Positions 22,561-34,207 of a DNA stretch of 64,000 nt are shown here, piece after piece. The position numbers and the translations under genes were made by a program. Under the pieces are notes generated by a model. The model saw only the letters and a program-made list of their open reading frames with translations, searched no databases and was not told the DNA's origin. Source of the DNA: Protopterus annectens (Eukaryota; Chordata; Ceratodontiformes; Protopteridae). The DNA lies in assembly GCF_019279795.1 (NCBI RefSeq), contig NC_056738.1, positions 406,277,245-406,341,244 of the forward strand. Reading direction: 5' to 3'. Each line of letters starts with the position of its first letter. Positions within the stretch are counted from its first letter, which is position 1.

Positions 22561-23337
22561 TTGCATTGCTCAGGCTCTGGATTGCATTGCATAAGTGGAA
22601 ATTCCATAAGATTCCAAGAGCAGGATAAGTTATTTCTTACACTTATTTCACTGAACTGCACTTCTGAAATGCTTATAATTGTGCTATACAGTTGATCTAC
22701 AACATTTTGCACTGTTATAACGCTTTTTTATTGTTTCACTGCATTTATGTACTGTCTTGCACTGTTATAAAGCTTTTTTTATTGTTTCACTGCATTTCTG
22801 TACTGTTTTATATGGTTTTAACTTTACTTAACTGTAAACTGCTTTTTCATACTGAGAGTTGTATTTTCTGTTTGTGAGTGCTCTATCCAGGCTTTTCTGT
22901 GCATTTTTGATAATTGTCTGTTTACAGTTAAAAGCATTCTCTAGAGTCTGTTCCTTGATCTGTTTGAAACTTTCATTTAGTGGCTACAGCTAGGAACTGT
23001 AATAGTGTGCATTATTATAATTGCATTTTTACTTAATTACTAAATTGTAAACTGCCTTTTTATACTGAGGTTTGTATTTTCTCTTTGTGGGTGTTCTTTC
23101 TATGCTTTTAAAGTGCGATTTCTGTGTTCTGCTCAGGTGGCATAATCTTGATAGAGGCCTGTTGTCTAGGACGGTAGCTTTGTTTGAGTTTCCTGTGTTT
23201 CTGGCAGCAATTTTCTGCTGATTGTCTTCATTATTATTGAGAGTAACAAGGCCTCCTGACATTCTGTGGTACGAGTGATTGGGTAATAGCAGGGGCTGAG
23301 TAGTAATCTGATCTTCCAACTCTTCCATTCTTACTGC

Positions 23338-23368
23338 TATATAAACCCTTTGTCTTACAAAGGTTCTG
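23338..23368 (+). promoter_or_regulatory. TATA-box-like element of a monomer, with predicted start site
   Basis: TATATAAA at 23338-23345 lies 30 bp upstream of G 23368, the base equivalent to the very first base of the array (22559). Equivalent boxes precede all later unit starts; some have changed to CTATTTAAAC or CTATGTAAAC (near 24150, 28041, 29604 and 30410). The direction is that of CR1-D transcription. Promoter function is inferred from spacing and position, not shown. Confidence 0.55.
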
Positions 23369-26300
23369 TTTGTATTACTCAGGCTCTGGATTGCATTGCA
23401 TAAGTGCAAATCCTTAAGGTTCAAAGAGCAGGATAAGTTATTTCTTACACTTATTTCACTGAACTGCACTTCTGAAATGCTTATAATTGTGCTATACAGT
23501 TGATCTACTACATTTTGCCCTGTTATAAAGCTTTTTTTATTGTTTCACTGCATTTATGTACTGCTTTTGCACTGTTGTAAAGCTTTTTTATTGTTTCACT
23601 GCATTTATGTACTGTTTTATACTGTTTTAACTATACTTAACTGTAAACTGCTTTTTCATACTGAAAGTTGTATTTTCGGTTTGTGAGTGCTCTATCCGAG
23701 CTTTTCTGCCCATTTTTGATAATTGTCTACTTAAAGTTAAAAGCATTCTCTAGAGTCTGCTCCTTGATCTGTTTAAAACTTTCATTTAGTGCCTACAGCT
23801 AGAAACTTTAATAGTGTGCATTACTATAATTGCATTTTTTTATTTAATTACTAAATTGTAAAGTGCTTTTTCATACTGATACTTGTATTTTCTCTTTGTG
23901 GGTGTTCTTTCTATGCTTTTAAAGTGAGGTTTCTGTGTACTGCTCAGGTGGCATAATCTTGATAAAGGCCTGCTGTCTAAGCTCGTAGTTTTGTTTGAGT
24001 TTCTTCTGTTTCTGGCAGCCGTTTTCTGCTGATTGTCTTCATTATTATTGAGAGAATCAAAGCCTCCTGACCTTCTGTAGTACGAGTGGTTTGATAATAG
24101 CAGGGCCTGAGTAGTAATCTGATCTTCCAACTCTTCCATTCTTACTGCTATTTAAACTGTGTGTCTTATAAAGGTTCTGCTTTTATTGCTCAGGCACTGG
24201 ATTGCATTGCATAAGTGGAAATTCCTTAAGATTCCAAGAGCAGGATAAGTTATTTCTTACACTTATATCACTGAACTGCACATTTGAAATGCTTATAATT
24301 GTTCTCTACAGTTGATCTACTACATTATGCAATGTTATAAAACTTTTTTTATTGTTTCACTGCATTTATGTACTGTTTTATAATGTTTTAACAGTACTTA
24401 ACTGTAAACTGCTTTTTCATACTGAGAGTTGTATTTTCTGTTTGTGAGTGCTCTGTCTGAGCTTTTCTGTGTATTTTTGATAACTGTCTGTTTACAGTTA
24501 AAAGCATTCTCTAGTGTCTGCTCCTTGATCTGTTTAAAACTTTCATTTAGTGGCTACAGCTAGGAACTGTAATAGTGTGCACTACTATAATTGCATTTTT
24601 TTATTTAATTGCTAAATTGTAAACTGCTTTTTCATACTGAGACTTGTATTTTCTCTTTGTGGGTATTCATTCTATGCTTTTAAAGTGAGGTTTCTGTGTT
24701 CTGCTCAGGTGGCATAAGTTTGACAGAGGCCTGTTGTCAAGGCTGGTAGTTTTGTTTGAGTTTCCTGTGTTTCTGCCAGCCATTTTCTGCTGATTGTCTT
24801 CATTATTATTGAGAGTAAGAAAACCTCCTGACATTCTGTAGTACGAGTGATTGGGTAATAGCAGGGGCTGAGTAGTAATCTGATCTTCCAACTCTTCCAT
24901 TCTTACTGCTATATAAACCCTGTGTCTTATAAAGGTTCTGCATGTATTGCTCAGGCTCTGGATTGCATTGTATAAGTGGAAATTCCTTAAGATTCCAAAA
25001 GCAGGATAAGTTATTTCTTACACTTATTTCACTGAACTGCACTTCTGAAATGCTTATAATTGTGCTATACAGTGGCTCCACTACATTTTGCACTGTTATA
25101 AAGCTTTTTTATTGTTTCACTGCATTTATGTACTGTTTTGCTTATAAAGCTTTTTTATTGTTTCACTGCATTTATGTACTGTTTTATACTATTTTAACAT
25201 TACTTAACTGTAAAGTGCTTTTTCATACTGAGAGTTGTATTTTCTGTTTGTGAGTGCTCTATCCGAGCTTTTCTGTGCATTTTTGATAATTGTCTGTTTA
25301 CACTTAAAAGCATTCTCTAGAGTCTGCTCCTTGATCTGTTTAAAACTTTCATTTAGTGGCTACAGCTAGGAACTGTAATAGTGTGTATTACTATAATTGC
25401 ATTTTTGATTTAATTACTAAATTGTAAACTGCTTTTTCATACTGAGACTTGTATTTTCTCTTTCTGGGTATACATTCTATGCTTTTAAAGTGAGGTTTCT
25501 GTGTTCTGCTCAGGTGGCATAATCTTGACAGAGGCCTGTTGTCTAGGCTGGTAGTTTTGTTTGAGTTTCCTGTATTTCTGGCAGCCATTTTCTGCTGATT
25601 GTCTTCATTATTATTGAGAGTAACAGGACCTTATGACCTTCTGTAGTACGAGTGATTGGGTAATAGCAGGGGCTGAGTAGTAATCTAATCTTCCAACTCT
25701 TCCATTCTTACTGCTATATAAACCCTGTGTCTTATAAAGGTTCTGCTTGTATTGCTCAGGCTCTGGATTGCATTGCATAAGTGGAAATTCCTTAAGATTC
25801 CAAAAGCAGGATAAGTTATTTCTTACACTTATTTCACTGAACTGCACTTCTGAAATGCTTATAATTGTGCTATACAGTTGATCTACTACATTTTGCACTG
25901 TTATAAAGCTTTTTTATGGTTTCACTGCATTTATGTACTGTTTTATACTGCTTTTGCATTACTTAACTGTAAACTGCTTTTTCATACTGAGAGTTATATT
26001 TTCCGTTTGTGAGTGCTCTATCCGAGCTTTTCTGTGCATTTCTGATAATTTTCTGTTTACAGTTAAAAGCATTCTCTAGAGTCTGCTCCTTGATCTGTTT
26101 AAAACTTTCATTTAGTGGCTACAGCTAGGAACTGTAATAGTTTGCATTACTATAATTGCATTTTTTATTTAATTACTAAAATGTAAACTGTGTTTCCATA
26201 CTGAGACTTGTATTTTCTCTTTGTTGGTGTTCTTTCTATGCTTTTAAAGTGAGGTTTCTGTGTTCTGCTCAGGTGGCATAATCTTGATAGAGGTCTGCTG

Positions 26301-29300
26301 TCTAGACTGGTGGTTTTGTTTGAGTTTCATGTGTTTCTGGCAGCCATTTTCTGCTGATTGTCTTCATTATTATTGAAAGTAACAAGGCCTCATAACCTTC
26401 TGTAGTACAAGTGATTGGGTCACAGCAGGGGCTGAGTAGTAATCTGATCTTCCAACTCTTCCATTCTTACTGCTATATAAACCCTGTGTCTTATAAAGGT
26501 TCTGCATGTATTGCTCAGGCTCTGGATTGCATTGCATACGTGGAAATTCCTTAAGATTCCAAGAGCAGGATAGGTTATTTCTTACACTTATTTTACTGAA
26601 CTGCACTTCTGAAATGATTATAATTGTGCTAAACAGTTGATCTGCTACATTTTGCACTGTTATAAAGCTTTTTTATTGTTTCTCTGCATTTATGTACTGT
26701 TTTATACTCTTTTAACATTACTTAACTGTATAGTGCTTTTTCATGCTGACAGTTGGATTGTCTGTTTGTGAGTGCACTATCCTAGCTTTTCTGTGCATTT
26801 TTTAAAATTATCTGTTTACACTTAAAAGCATTCTCTAGAGTCTGCTCCTTGATCTGTTTAAAACTATCATTTAGTGGCTACAGCTAGGAACTGTAATAGT
26901 GTGCATTATTATAATTGCATTTTTCTATTTAATTACTAAATTGTAAACTGCTTTTTCATACTGAGACTTGTATTTTCTCTTTCTGGGTATTCATTCTATG
27001 CTTTTAAAGTGAGGTTTCTGTGTTCTGCTCAGGTGGCATAATCTTGACAGAGGCCTGTTGTCTAGGCTGGTAGTTTTGTTTGAGTTTCCTGTATTTCTGG
27101 CAGCCATTTTCTGCTGATTGTCTTCATTATTATTGAGAGTAACAAGACCTTCTGACCTTCTGTAGTACGAGTGATTGGGTAATAGCAGGGACTGAGTAGT
27201 AATCTGATCTTCCAACTCTTCCATTCTTACTGCTATATAAACCCTGTGTCTTATAAAGGTTCTGCTTGTATTGCTCAGGCTCTGGATTGCATTGTATAAG
27301 TGGAAATTCCTTAAGATTCCAAAAGCAGGATAAGTTATTTCTTACACTTATTTCACTGAACTGCACTTCTGAAATGCTTATAATTGTGCTATACAGTTGA
27401 TCTACTACATTTTGCACTGTTATAAAGCTTTTTATTGTTTCACTGCATTTATGTACTGTTTTGCACTCTTATAAAGCTTTTTTATTGTTTCACTGCATTT
27501 ATGTACTGTTTTATACTCTTTTAACATTACTTAACTGTAAACTGCTTTTTCATTCTGAGAGTTGTATTTTCTTTTTGTGAGTGCTCTATCCGAGTTTTTC
27601 TGTGCATTTTTGATAATTGTCTGTTTACAGTTAAAAGCATTCTCTAGAGTCTGCTCCTTTATCTGTTTAAAACTTCCATTTAGTGGCTACAGCTAGGAAC
27701 TGTAATAGTGTGCATTACTATAATTGCATTTTTTATTTAATTACTAAATTGTAAACTGCTTTTTCATACTGATACTTGTATTTTCTCTTTGTGGGTGTTC
27801 TTTCTATGCTTTTAAAGTGAGGTTTCTGTGTTCTGCTCAGGTGGCATAATCTTGATAGAGGTCTGCTGTCTAAGCTGGTAGTTTTGTTTGAGTTTCATGT
27901 GTTTCTGGCAGCCATTTTCTGCTGATTGTCTTCATTATTATTAAAAGTAACAAGGCCTCATAACCTTCTATAGTACGAGTGATTTGGTAATAGCAGGGGC
28001 TGAGTAGTAATCTGATCTTCCAACTCTTCCATTCTTACTGCTATTTAAACCATGTGTCTTATAAAGGTTCTGCTTGTATTGCTCAGACTCTGGATTGCAT
28101 TGCACACATGCAAATTCCTTAAGATTCCAAGAGCAGGATAAGTTATTTCTTATACTTATGTCACTGAACTGCACTTCTGAAATGCTTATAACTGTGCTAT
28201 ACAGTTGATCTACTACATTATGCACTGTTATAAAGCTTTTTTATTGTTTCACTGCATTTATGTACTGTTTTATACTGTTTTACAGTACTTAACTGTAAAC
28301 TGCTTTTTCATACTGAGAGTTGTATTTTCTGTTTTTGAGTGCTCTATCCGAGCTTTTCTGTGCATTTCTGATAATTGTCTGTTTACAGCTAAAAGCATTC
28401 TCTAGAGTCTGCTCCTTGATCTGTTTAAAACTTTCATTTAGCGGCTACAGCTGGGAACTGTAATAGTGTGCATTACTATAATTGCATTTTTTATTTAATT
28501 ACTAAATTGCAAACTGTGTTTCCATACTGAGACTTGTATTTTCTCTTTGTTGGTGTTCTTTCTATGCTTTTAAAGTGAGGTTTCTGTGTTCTGCTCCGGT
28601 GGCATAATCTTGATAGAGGCCTGTTGAGTAGACTGGTGGTTTTGTTTGAGTTTCCTGTGTTTCTGGCAGCCATTTTCTGCTGACTGTCTTCATTATTATT
28701 GAGAGCAACAAGGCCTCCTAACCTTCTGTAGTACAAGTGATTGGGTCACAGCAGGGGCTGAGTAGTAATCTGATCTTCCAACTCTTCCATGCTTACTGCT
28801 ATATAAACTGTGTGACTTATAAAGGTTCTGTTTGTATTGCTCAGGCTCTGTATTGCATTGCATATGTGGAAATTCCTAAAGATTCCAAGAGCAGGATAAG
28901 TTATTTCTTAGACTTATTCCACTGAACTGCACTTCTGAAACACTTATAATTGTGCTATACGGTTGATCTACTACATTTTGCACTGTTATAAAGCTTTTTT
29001 ATTGTTTCACTGCATTTATGTTCTGTTTTGCACTGTTATAAAACGTTATTGTTTCACTGCATTTATGTACTGTTTTATATGGTTTTAACTTTACTTAACT
29101 GTAAACTGTTTTTTCATACTGAAAGTTGTATTTTCTGTTTGGGAGTGCTCTATCCAAGCTTTTCTGTGCATTTTTTCTAATTGTCTGCTTACAGTTAAAA
29201 GCATTCTCTAGTCTGCTCCTTGATCTGTTTAAAACTTTCATTTAGTGGCTACAGCTAGGAACTGTAATAGTGTGCATTACTATAATTGCATTTTTTATTT

Positions 29301-30909
29301 AATTACTAAATTGTAAACTGCTTTTTCATACTGATACTTGTATTTTCTCTTTGTGGGTGTTCTTTCTATGCTTTTAAAGTGAGATTTCTGTGTTCTGCTC
29401 AGGTGGCATAATCTTGATAGAGGCTTGCTGTCTAAGCTTGTAGTTTTATTTGAGTTTCTTGTGTTTCTGGCAGCCGTTTTCTGCTGATTGTCTTCATTAT
29501 TATTGAGAGAATCAGAGCCTCCTGACCTTCTGTAGTGTGAGTGATTGGGTAATAGCAGGGGCTGAGTAGTAATCTGATCTTCCAACTCTTCCATTCTTAC
29601 TGCTATGTAAACCCTGTGTCTTACAAAGGTTCTGTATTACTTAGGCTCTGGATTCCATTGCATAAGTGAAAATTCCTTAAGATTCAAAGAGCAGGATAAG
29701 TTATTTCTTACACTTATTTCACTGAACTGCACTTCTGAAATGCTTATAATTGTGCTATACAGTTGATCTACTACATTTTGCACTGTTATAAAGCTTTTTT
29801 ATTGTTTCACTGCATTTATGTACTGTTTGGCACTGTTATAAAGCTTTTTTATTGTTTCACTGCATTTATGCACTGTTTTATACTGTTTTAACATTACTTA
29901 ACTGTAAATTGCTTTTTCATACTGAGAGTTGTATTTTCAGTTTGTGAGTGCTCTATCCGAGCTTTTCTGTGCATTTTTGATAATTGTCTACTTACAGTTA
30001 AAAGCATTCTCTAGAGTCTGCTCCTTGATCTGTTTAAAACTTTCATTTAGTGGCTACAGCTAGGAACTGTAATAGTGTGCATTACTATAATTGCATTTTT
30101 TATTTAATTACTAAATTGTAAACTGCTTTTTCATACTGATACTTGTATTTTCTCTTTGTGGGTGTTCTTTCTATGCTTTTAAAGTGAGGTTTCTGTGTTC
30201 TGCTCAGGTGGCATAATCTTGATAGAGGCCTGCTGTCTAAGCTTCTAGTTTTGTTTGAGTTTCTTGTGTTTCTGGCAGCCATTTTCTGCTGATTGTCTTC
30301 ATTATTATTGAGAGAATCAGAGCCTCCTGACCTTCTGTAGTACGAGTGGTTTGATAATAGCAGGGCCTGAGTAGTAATCTGATCTTCCAACTCTTCCATT
30401 CTTACTGCTATTTAAACCCTGTGTCTTATAAAGGTTCTGCTTGTATTGCTTGGGCACTGGATTGCATTGCATAAGTGGAAATTCCTTAAGATTCCAAGAG
30501 CAGGATAAGTTATTTCTTACACTTATGTCACTGAACTGCACTTTTGAAATGCTTATAATTGTTCTCTACAGTTGAACTACTACATTATGCACTGTTATAA
30601 AGCTTTGTTTATTGTTTCACTGCATTTATGTACTGTTTTGCACTGTTATAAAGCTTTTTTATTGTTTCACTGCATTTATGTACTGTTTTATACTGTTTTA
30701 ACATTACTTAACTGTAAACTGCTTTTTCATACTGAGAGTTGTATTTTCTGTTTGTGAGTGCTCTGTCCGAGTTTTTCTGTGCATTTTTGATAATTGTCTG
30801 TTTACAGTTAAAAGCATTCTCTAGAGTCTGCTCGTTGATCTGTTTAAAACTTTCATTTAGTGGCTACAGCTAGGAACTGTAATAGTGTGCATTATTATAA
30901 TTGCATTTT

Positions 30910-31209
30910 TTATTTAATTACTAAATTGTAAACTGCTTTTTTATACTGAGACTTGTATTTTCTCTTTTTGGGTGTTCTTTCTATGCTGTTAAAGTGAGGT
31001 TTCTGTGCTCTGCTCAGGTGGCATAATCTTGATAGAGGCCTCTTGTCTAAGCTGGTAGTTTTGTTTGAGTTTCCTGTGTTTCTGGCAGCCATTTTCTGCT
31101 GATTGTCTTCATTATTATTGAGAGTAACAAGGCCTCCTGACCTTCTGTAGTATGAGTAATTGGGTAATAGCAGGGGCTGAGTAATAATCTGATCTTCCAA
31201 CTCTTCCAT
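30910..31209 (-). other. Recurrent antisense ORF of the monomer (example copy)
   Basis: A 99-codon frame on the strand opposite to CR1-D, beginning MEELEDQI and ending VYNLVIK. Versions of the same frame occur in most monomers, some full length (23840-24139, 29295-29594, 30100-30399 and this one) and some with a shifted or earlier end. The residues are polar with a basic C-terminal third (KRKYKSQY). It resembles no protein I recognise. A second overlapping frame (MQNVVDQLYSTII...) also recurs. Retention may simply reflect low indel rates between young copies. Confidence 0.3.
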
Positions 31210-31218
31210 TTTTACTGC

Positions 31219-31249
31219 TATATAAACCCTGTGTCTTATAAAGGTTCTG
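31219..31249 (+). promoter_or_regulatory. TATA-box-like element of the last monomer, proximal to CR1-D
   Basis: TATATAAA at 31219-31226, again 30 bp before the unit start G 31249. This is the copy nearest to ORF1 of CR1-D, about 1 kb upstream of the ORF1 ATG at 32226, and would be the proximal promoter if the monomers act as promoters. Confidence 0.5.
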
Positions 31250-31690
31250 CTTGTATTGCTCAGGCTCTAGATTGCATTGCATAAGTGGAAATTCCTTAAG
31301 ATTCCAAGAGCAGGATAAGTTATTTCTTACACTTATTTCTCTGAACTGCACTTCTGAAATTCTTATAATTGTGCTATATAGTTGATCTACTACATTTTGC
31401 ACTGTTATAAAGCATTTTGTTGTTTCACTGCATTTATGTACTGTTTTGCACTGTTATAAAGCTTTTTTATTGTTTCACTGCATTTATGTACTGTTTTATA
31501 CTGTTTTAACATTACTTAACTGTAAACTGCTTTTTCATACTGAGCATTGTATTTTCTGCTTGTGAGTGCTCTATCCGAGCTTTTCTGTGCATTTTTGATA
31601 TTTGTCTGTTTATAGTTAAAAGCATTCTCTAGAGTCTGCTCCTTGATCTGTTTAAAACTTTCATTTAGTGGCTACAGCTAGGAACTGTAA

Positions 31691-32225
31691 TTTTCCCACA
31701 CACCCTCCTTTGTGTTGTGTGTTCTTATACTTCGTGTCTTTGCAGTTGCCCAAGCATACTGTATATTTGATCTGTGACACTCCTCCCAGTCTAGTGTCAT
31801 TAGTTCACTCAATCTAATAGAGAACATTTGTGAAGGCCAAGCCACTCAGATTCTTAACGTTGAATTAACTTCTGTTCCAGCTTTCTCCAGTTCCACTTTA
31901 CTGAAAAAAAAAATCTAAGCTTGCTTCCCATTTTCCTGTGGCAGGTCTTGTCCAGATACATATTTGCTGTGTTCAAGACTGTTTGTGAGCTCCTAAGCCC
32001 CCCCACCACTTAACTGCGGTTAAACTATTCCTTGCGCCATAAAGTCTGTTCTCGCAACTAGCCAGCTTTTTAGTTTTAGCACTCATCTGTTTCTTTGAGC
32101 TCAGCACTTGTTCAGAACTCATTGTAAGCACTAAATAAGTTACAAATTACTACAGCACTCAACTTTCCTCACTTGTCTAGAGGAAAACTATTTTTAGTGC
32201 TTAATAAATAAGCACCTATTCAGGC
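31691..32225 (+). promoter_or_regulatory. CR1-D non-repeated 5' leader
   Basis: 535 bp between the end of the last partial monomer (GGAACTGTAA|TTTTCCC) and the ORF1 ATG. It shows no homology to the monomer. It would be the non-monomeric tether of the 5' UTR if the array belongs to the element. Confidence 0.5.
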
Positions 32226-33209
32226 ATGTCTAAAGTTCAGCTCCCGGTGTTTTCTCATGTCTACCTGATGAATCTGGGCATCTTGGGACAATGCAGCAAT
32301 TGCCTCATGTACACAGACAACTCTCTCCTCCTACCACCCAACACTATGACCTGTGAGAGATGCACTTATATAGCCAAACTGGAAGCAAAGCTGTCTTCAC
32401 CAAAGACTGGCCTAGACAGTCAAGAGGAGAAGGTAAACACTTGCACCGCACTACACTCATCACATAGTCCCTCAAAACCTACACCACTAAAACTCACACA
32501 CAGAAGCACAAAACACACACCTAGATTCGTGGAGGCTCTCAGTACAAATCTGCCCAAATAGAGACCTCAAAAGCAGAAATGCAAGCAACCTCCATCCCCC
32601 AACATGACCCAAATGACACATAGCCCACATACTCAGTGTGCCACTCAACTACAGCCCATAAGGCATAACGTACCCAACACTCTAGTCATAGGTGACTCTA
32701 TAGTCAGGCACACTGATGTTCCACTCACCAGGCTAAACAAGGAAAAAGTTACTGTCAGCTGCCTGTCAGGTGCCAGGATCCGCCACATAATGCACGCACT
32801 CAGGTCACTCCACAACAAGTACAAATATGACTCTGTCATTGTCCATGTTGGTGTGAATGACCTGAGATGTACCTCCCTGGACTACATGAAAAGAGACATG
32901 GAGGGGCTCTCTGATCTTGTAGCCCAGGCAGGTATGACCCTAGCCCTGAGTAGCATCCTGCCATCACCTAGAATGATACCACAGTACAAGGACAAAATTA
33001 TTGACTTTAACAATTGGCTAAGCTTCTGGTGTCATTCTAAGGGAATCCAGTATCTGTCTGCCGAGGATGACATGATCGACAGACCATGCTGCTTTGCCAG
33101 AGATGGCCTGCACCTGTCGCCCTTGGGATTCCAAATACTGGCAAAGGCTGTTGCCACCTCTATAGTGCCTTTTTTAGGCAAGGTTCAAATGACAAATTCA
33201 CCACCATAA
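32226..33209 (+). pseudogene. CR1-D ORF1: zinc finger plus SGNH/GDSL esterase-like protein
   Basis: 327 codons in one frame with a single in-frame TAG at 32559-32561. The N-terminal 60 residues hold a CX2C...CX2C finger (CSNC and CERC) and a short helix (IAKLEAKL), typical of CR1 ORF1. Residues about 140-320 form an SGNH hydrolase domain: Ser block TLVIGDSIVRHTDV, Gly/Asn block VHVGVNDLRC, and Asp-His block ARDGLHLSPLGFQILAKAV. All catalytic residues (Ser, Asn, Asp, His) are kept, which is not true of the copies at 9.5 and 15 kb. ORF1 proteins bind the LINE RNA; the role of the esterase in retrotransposition is not settled. The stop TAA at 33207 precedes the first ORF2 motif by about 30 bp. 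Confidence 0.92.
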
Positions 33210-33238
33210 CAAGTACAAGCAAGCAAAATCCGAGAGTA

Positions 33239-34207
33239 ATGCTACTCAATGCTAAAAGTCTAAACCCCAAAATGCACTCACTTGAGGCACTCCTTAAAAT
33301 GGAGAACATTGACATCTGTGCAGTGACAGAGACCTGGTTCAAAGCTCCAGAGAGTACTCCTGCATTACCAGGCTATAATTCATATGACACCTTTTGGCCA
33401 CCAAACCCAGACCGAAACACTAAAGGTGGAGGCATGTCCATATTCATTAAGGACATCCACACCTCCAAGCTAGTTGCTCAGCATAATGCATCCGAGATTT
33501 TCCAAGTTCAACTAACTCTGGGCAAAACCGCAGTCCAGATTGTAGCTTGCTACAGACCTCCCAGCATGCCCCAGGATTCCCACTCCTCTTTTCTTGATAC
33601 ACTGGAAAATATTAAGGTACAACCCAACACTCTAATAATGGGTGATTTCAACTACCCTACCATTAACTGGGAAAACTACTAATTTACCAACTCTTTTGCT
33701 CAATGTTTTCTGGAAACCATCAATTCCAACGCCTTGGATCAACTTATCCACACTCCCACCAGGGGCAGCAATATCCTAGACCTGGTCATCACCAACATGG
33801 GTGACCGGTGTTCCACACCAGAGGTCAGCTCCTCGTTGGTCAGATCCAACCACAAGCTAATCACCCTAGACATCCACATCCCACCCCCCATTAGGAAAAC
33901 AACCGTAAAAAATTTCTCCAAAGCCAACTTCACGCTTCTTAAGACAGAAGTGGCAAACGTCACGACACCCATGCAGATGGACAATAGAGGTACGACTGCT
34001 GAATCCTACACAAATGCACTTTATAAGCACTTACACGAGTGCATGGATCATGCTATCCCTAACAGAACCAAGATGCTATCCTCCAAAAAAAGGAAGCCAA
34101 TCTGGTGGTCTTCTGCCATAAACAAACTCTGCAACAAAAGAAAGAAACTGTTCCAAAAAAAGAGTAAAATCCCACTATTGGAGGAATTCCCTGGTCAGCC
34201 TCAGTAA
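33239..34207 (+). pseudogene. CR1-D ORF2: AP endonuclease-like domain
   Basis: Motifs in order: VMLLNAKSLNPKMHSL (Asn), DICAVTETWF (catalytic Glu kept), GGGMSIFIKD, VACYRPPS, IMGDFNYPTINW (Asp and Asn kept), PTRGSNILDLVITN and RSNHKLITLDIHIP (SDH has become SNH). One in-frame TAA at 33680-33682 follows GDFNYPTINWENY; the frame then continues to 34207 through PIWWSSAINKL, where a frameshift in an A-rich run moves the linker. Of the endonuclease copies in the window this one has the best preserved active site. Confidence 0.9.

Larger units (their letters stand above)
22559..31690 (+). repeat. Tandem array of 0.76-0.81-kb monomers, 11.5 copies
   Basis: Repeat starts (G of GCTTGTATTGCTCAGG or its variant) lie at 22559, 23368, 24179, 24940, 25745, 26504, 27264, 28072, 28830, 29634, 30439 and 31249. 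Periods are 809, 811, 761, 805, 759, 760, 808, 758, 804, 805 and 810 bp; the last copy stops after about 441 bp. The two length classes differ by one or two copies of a roughly 50-bp internal segment (CACTGTTATAAAGC...TACTGTTTTG). Each unit also has an older internal duplication: CTGCTTTTTCATACTGAGA and the following TTGTATTTTCT occur twice. The array abuts CR1 copy D, and the orientation given is that of CR1-D. Confidence 0.95.

Noticed and set aside
22559..31690. CRISPR-like array or rDNA/5S-type gene cluster
   Set aside because: Units are long (about 0.8 kb), similar throughout, with no short repeat plus variable spacer pattern and no rRNA-like sequence.
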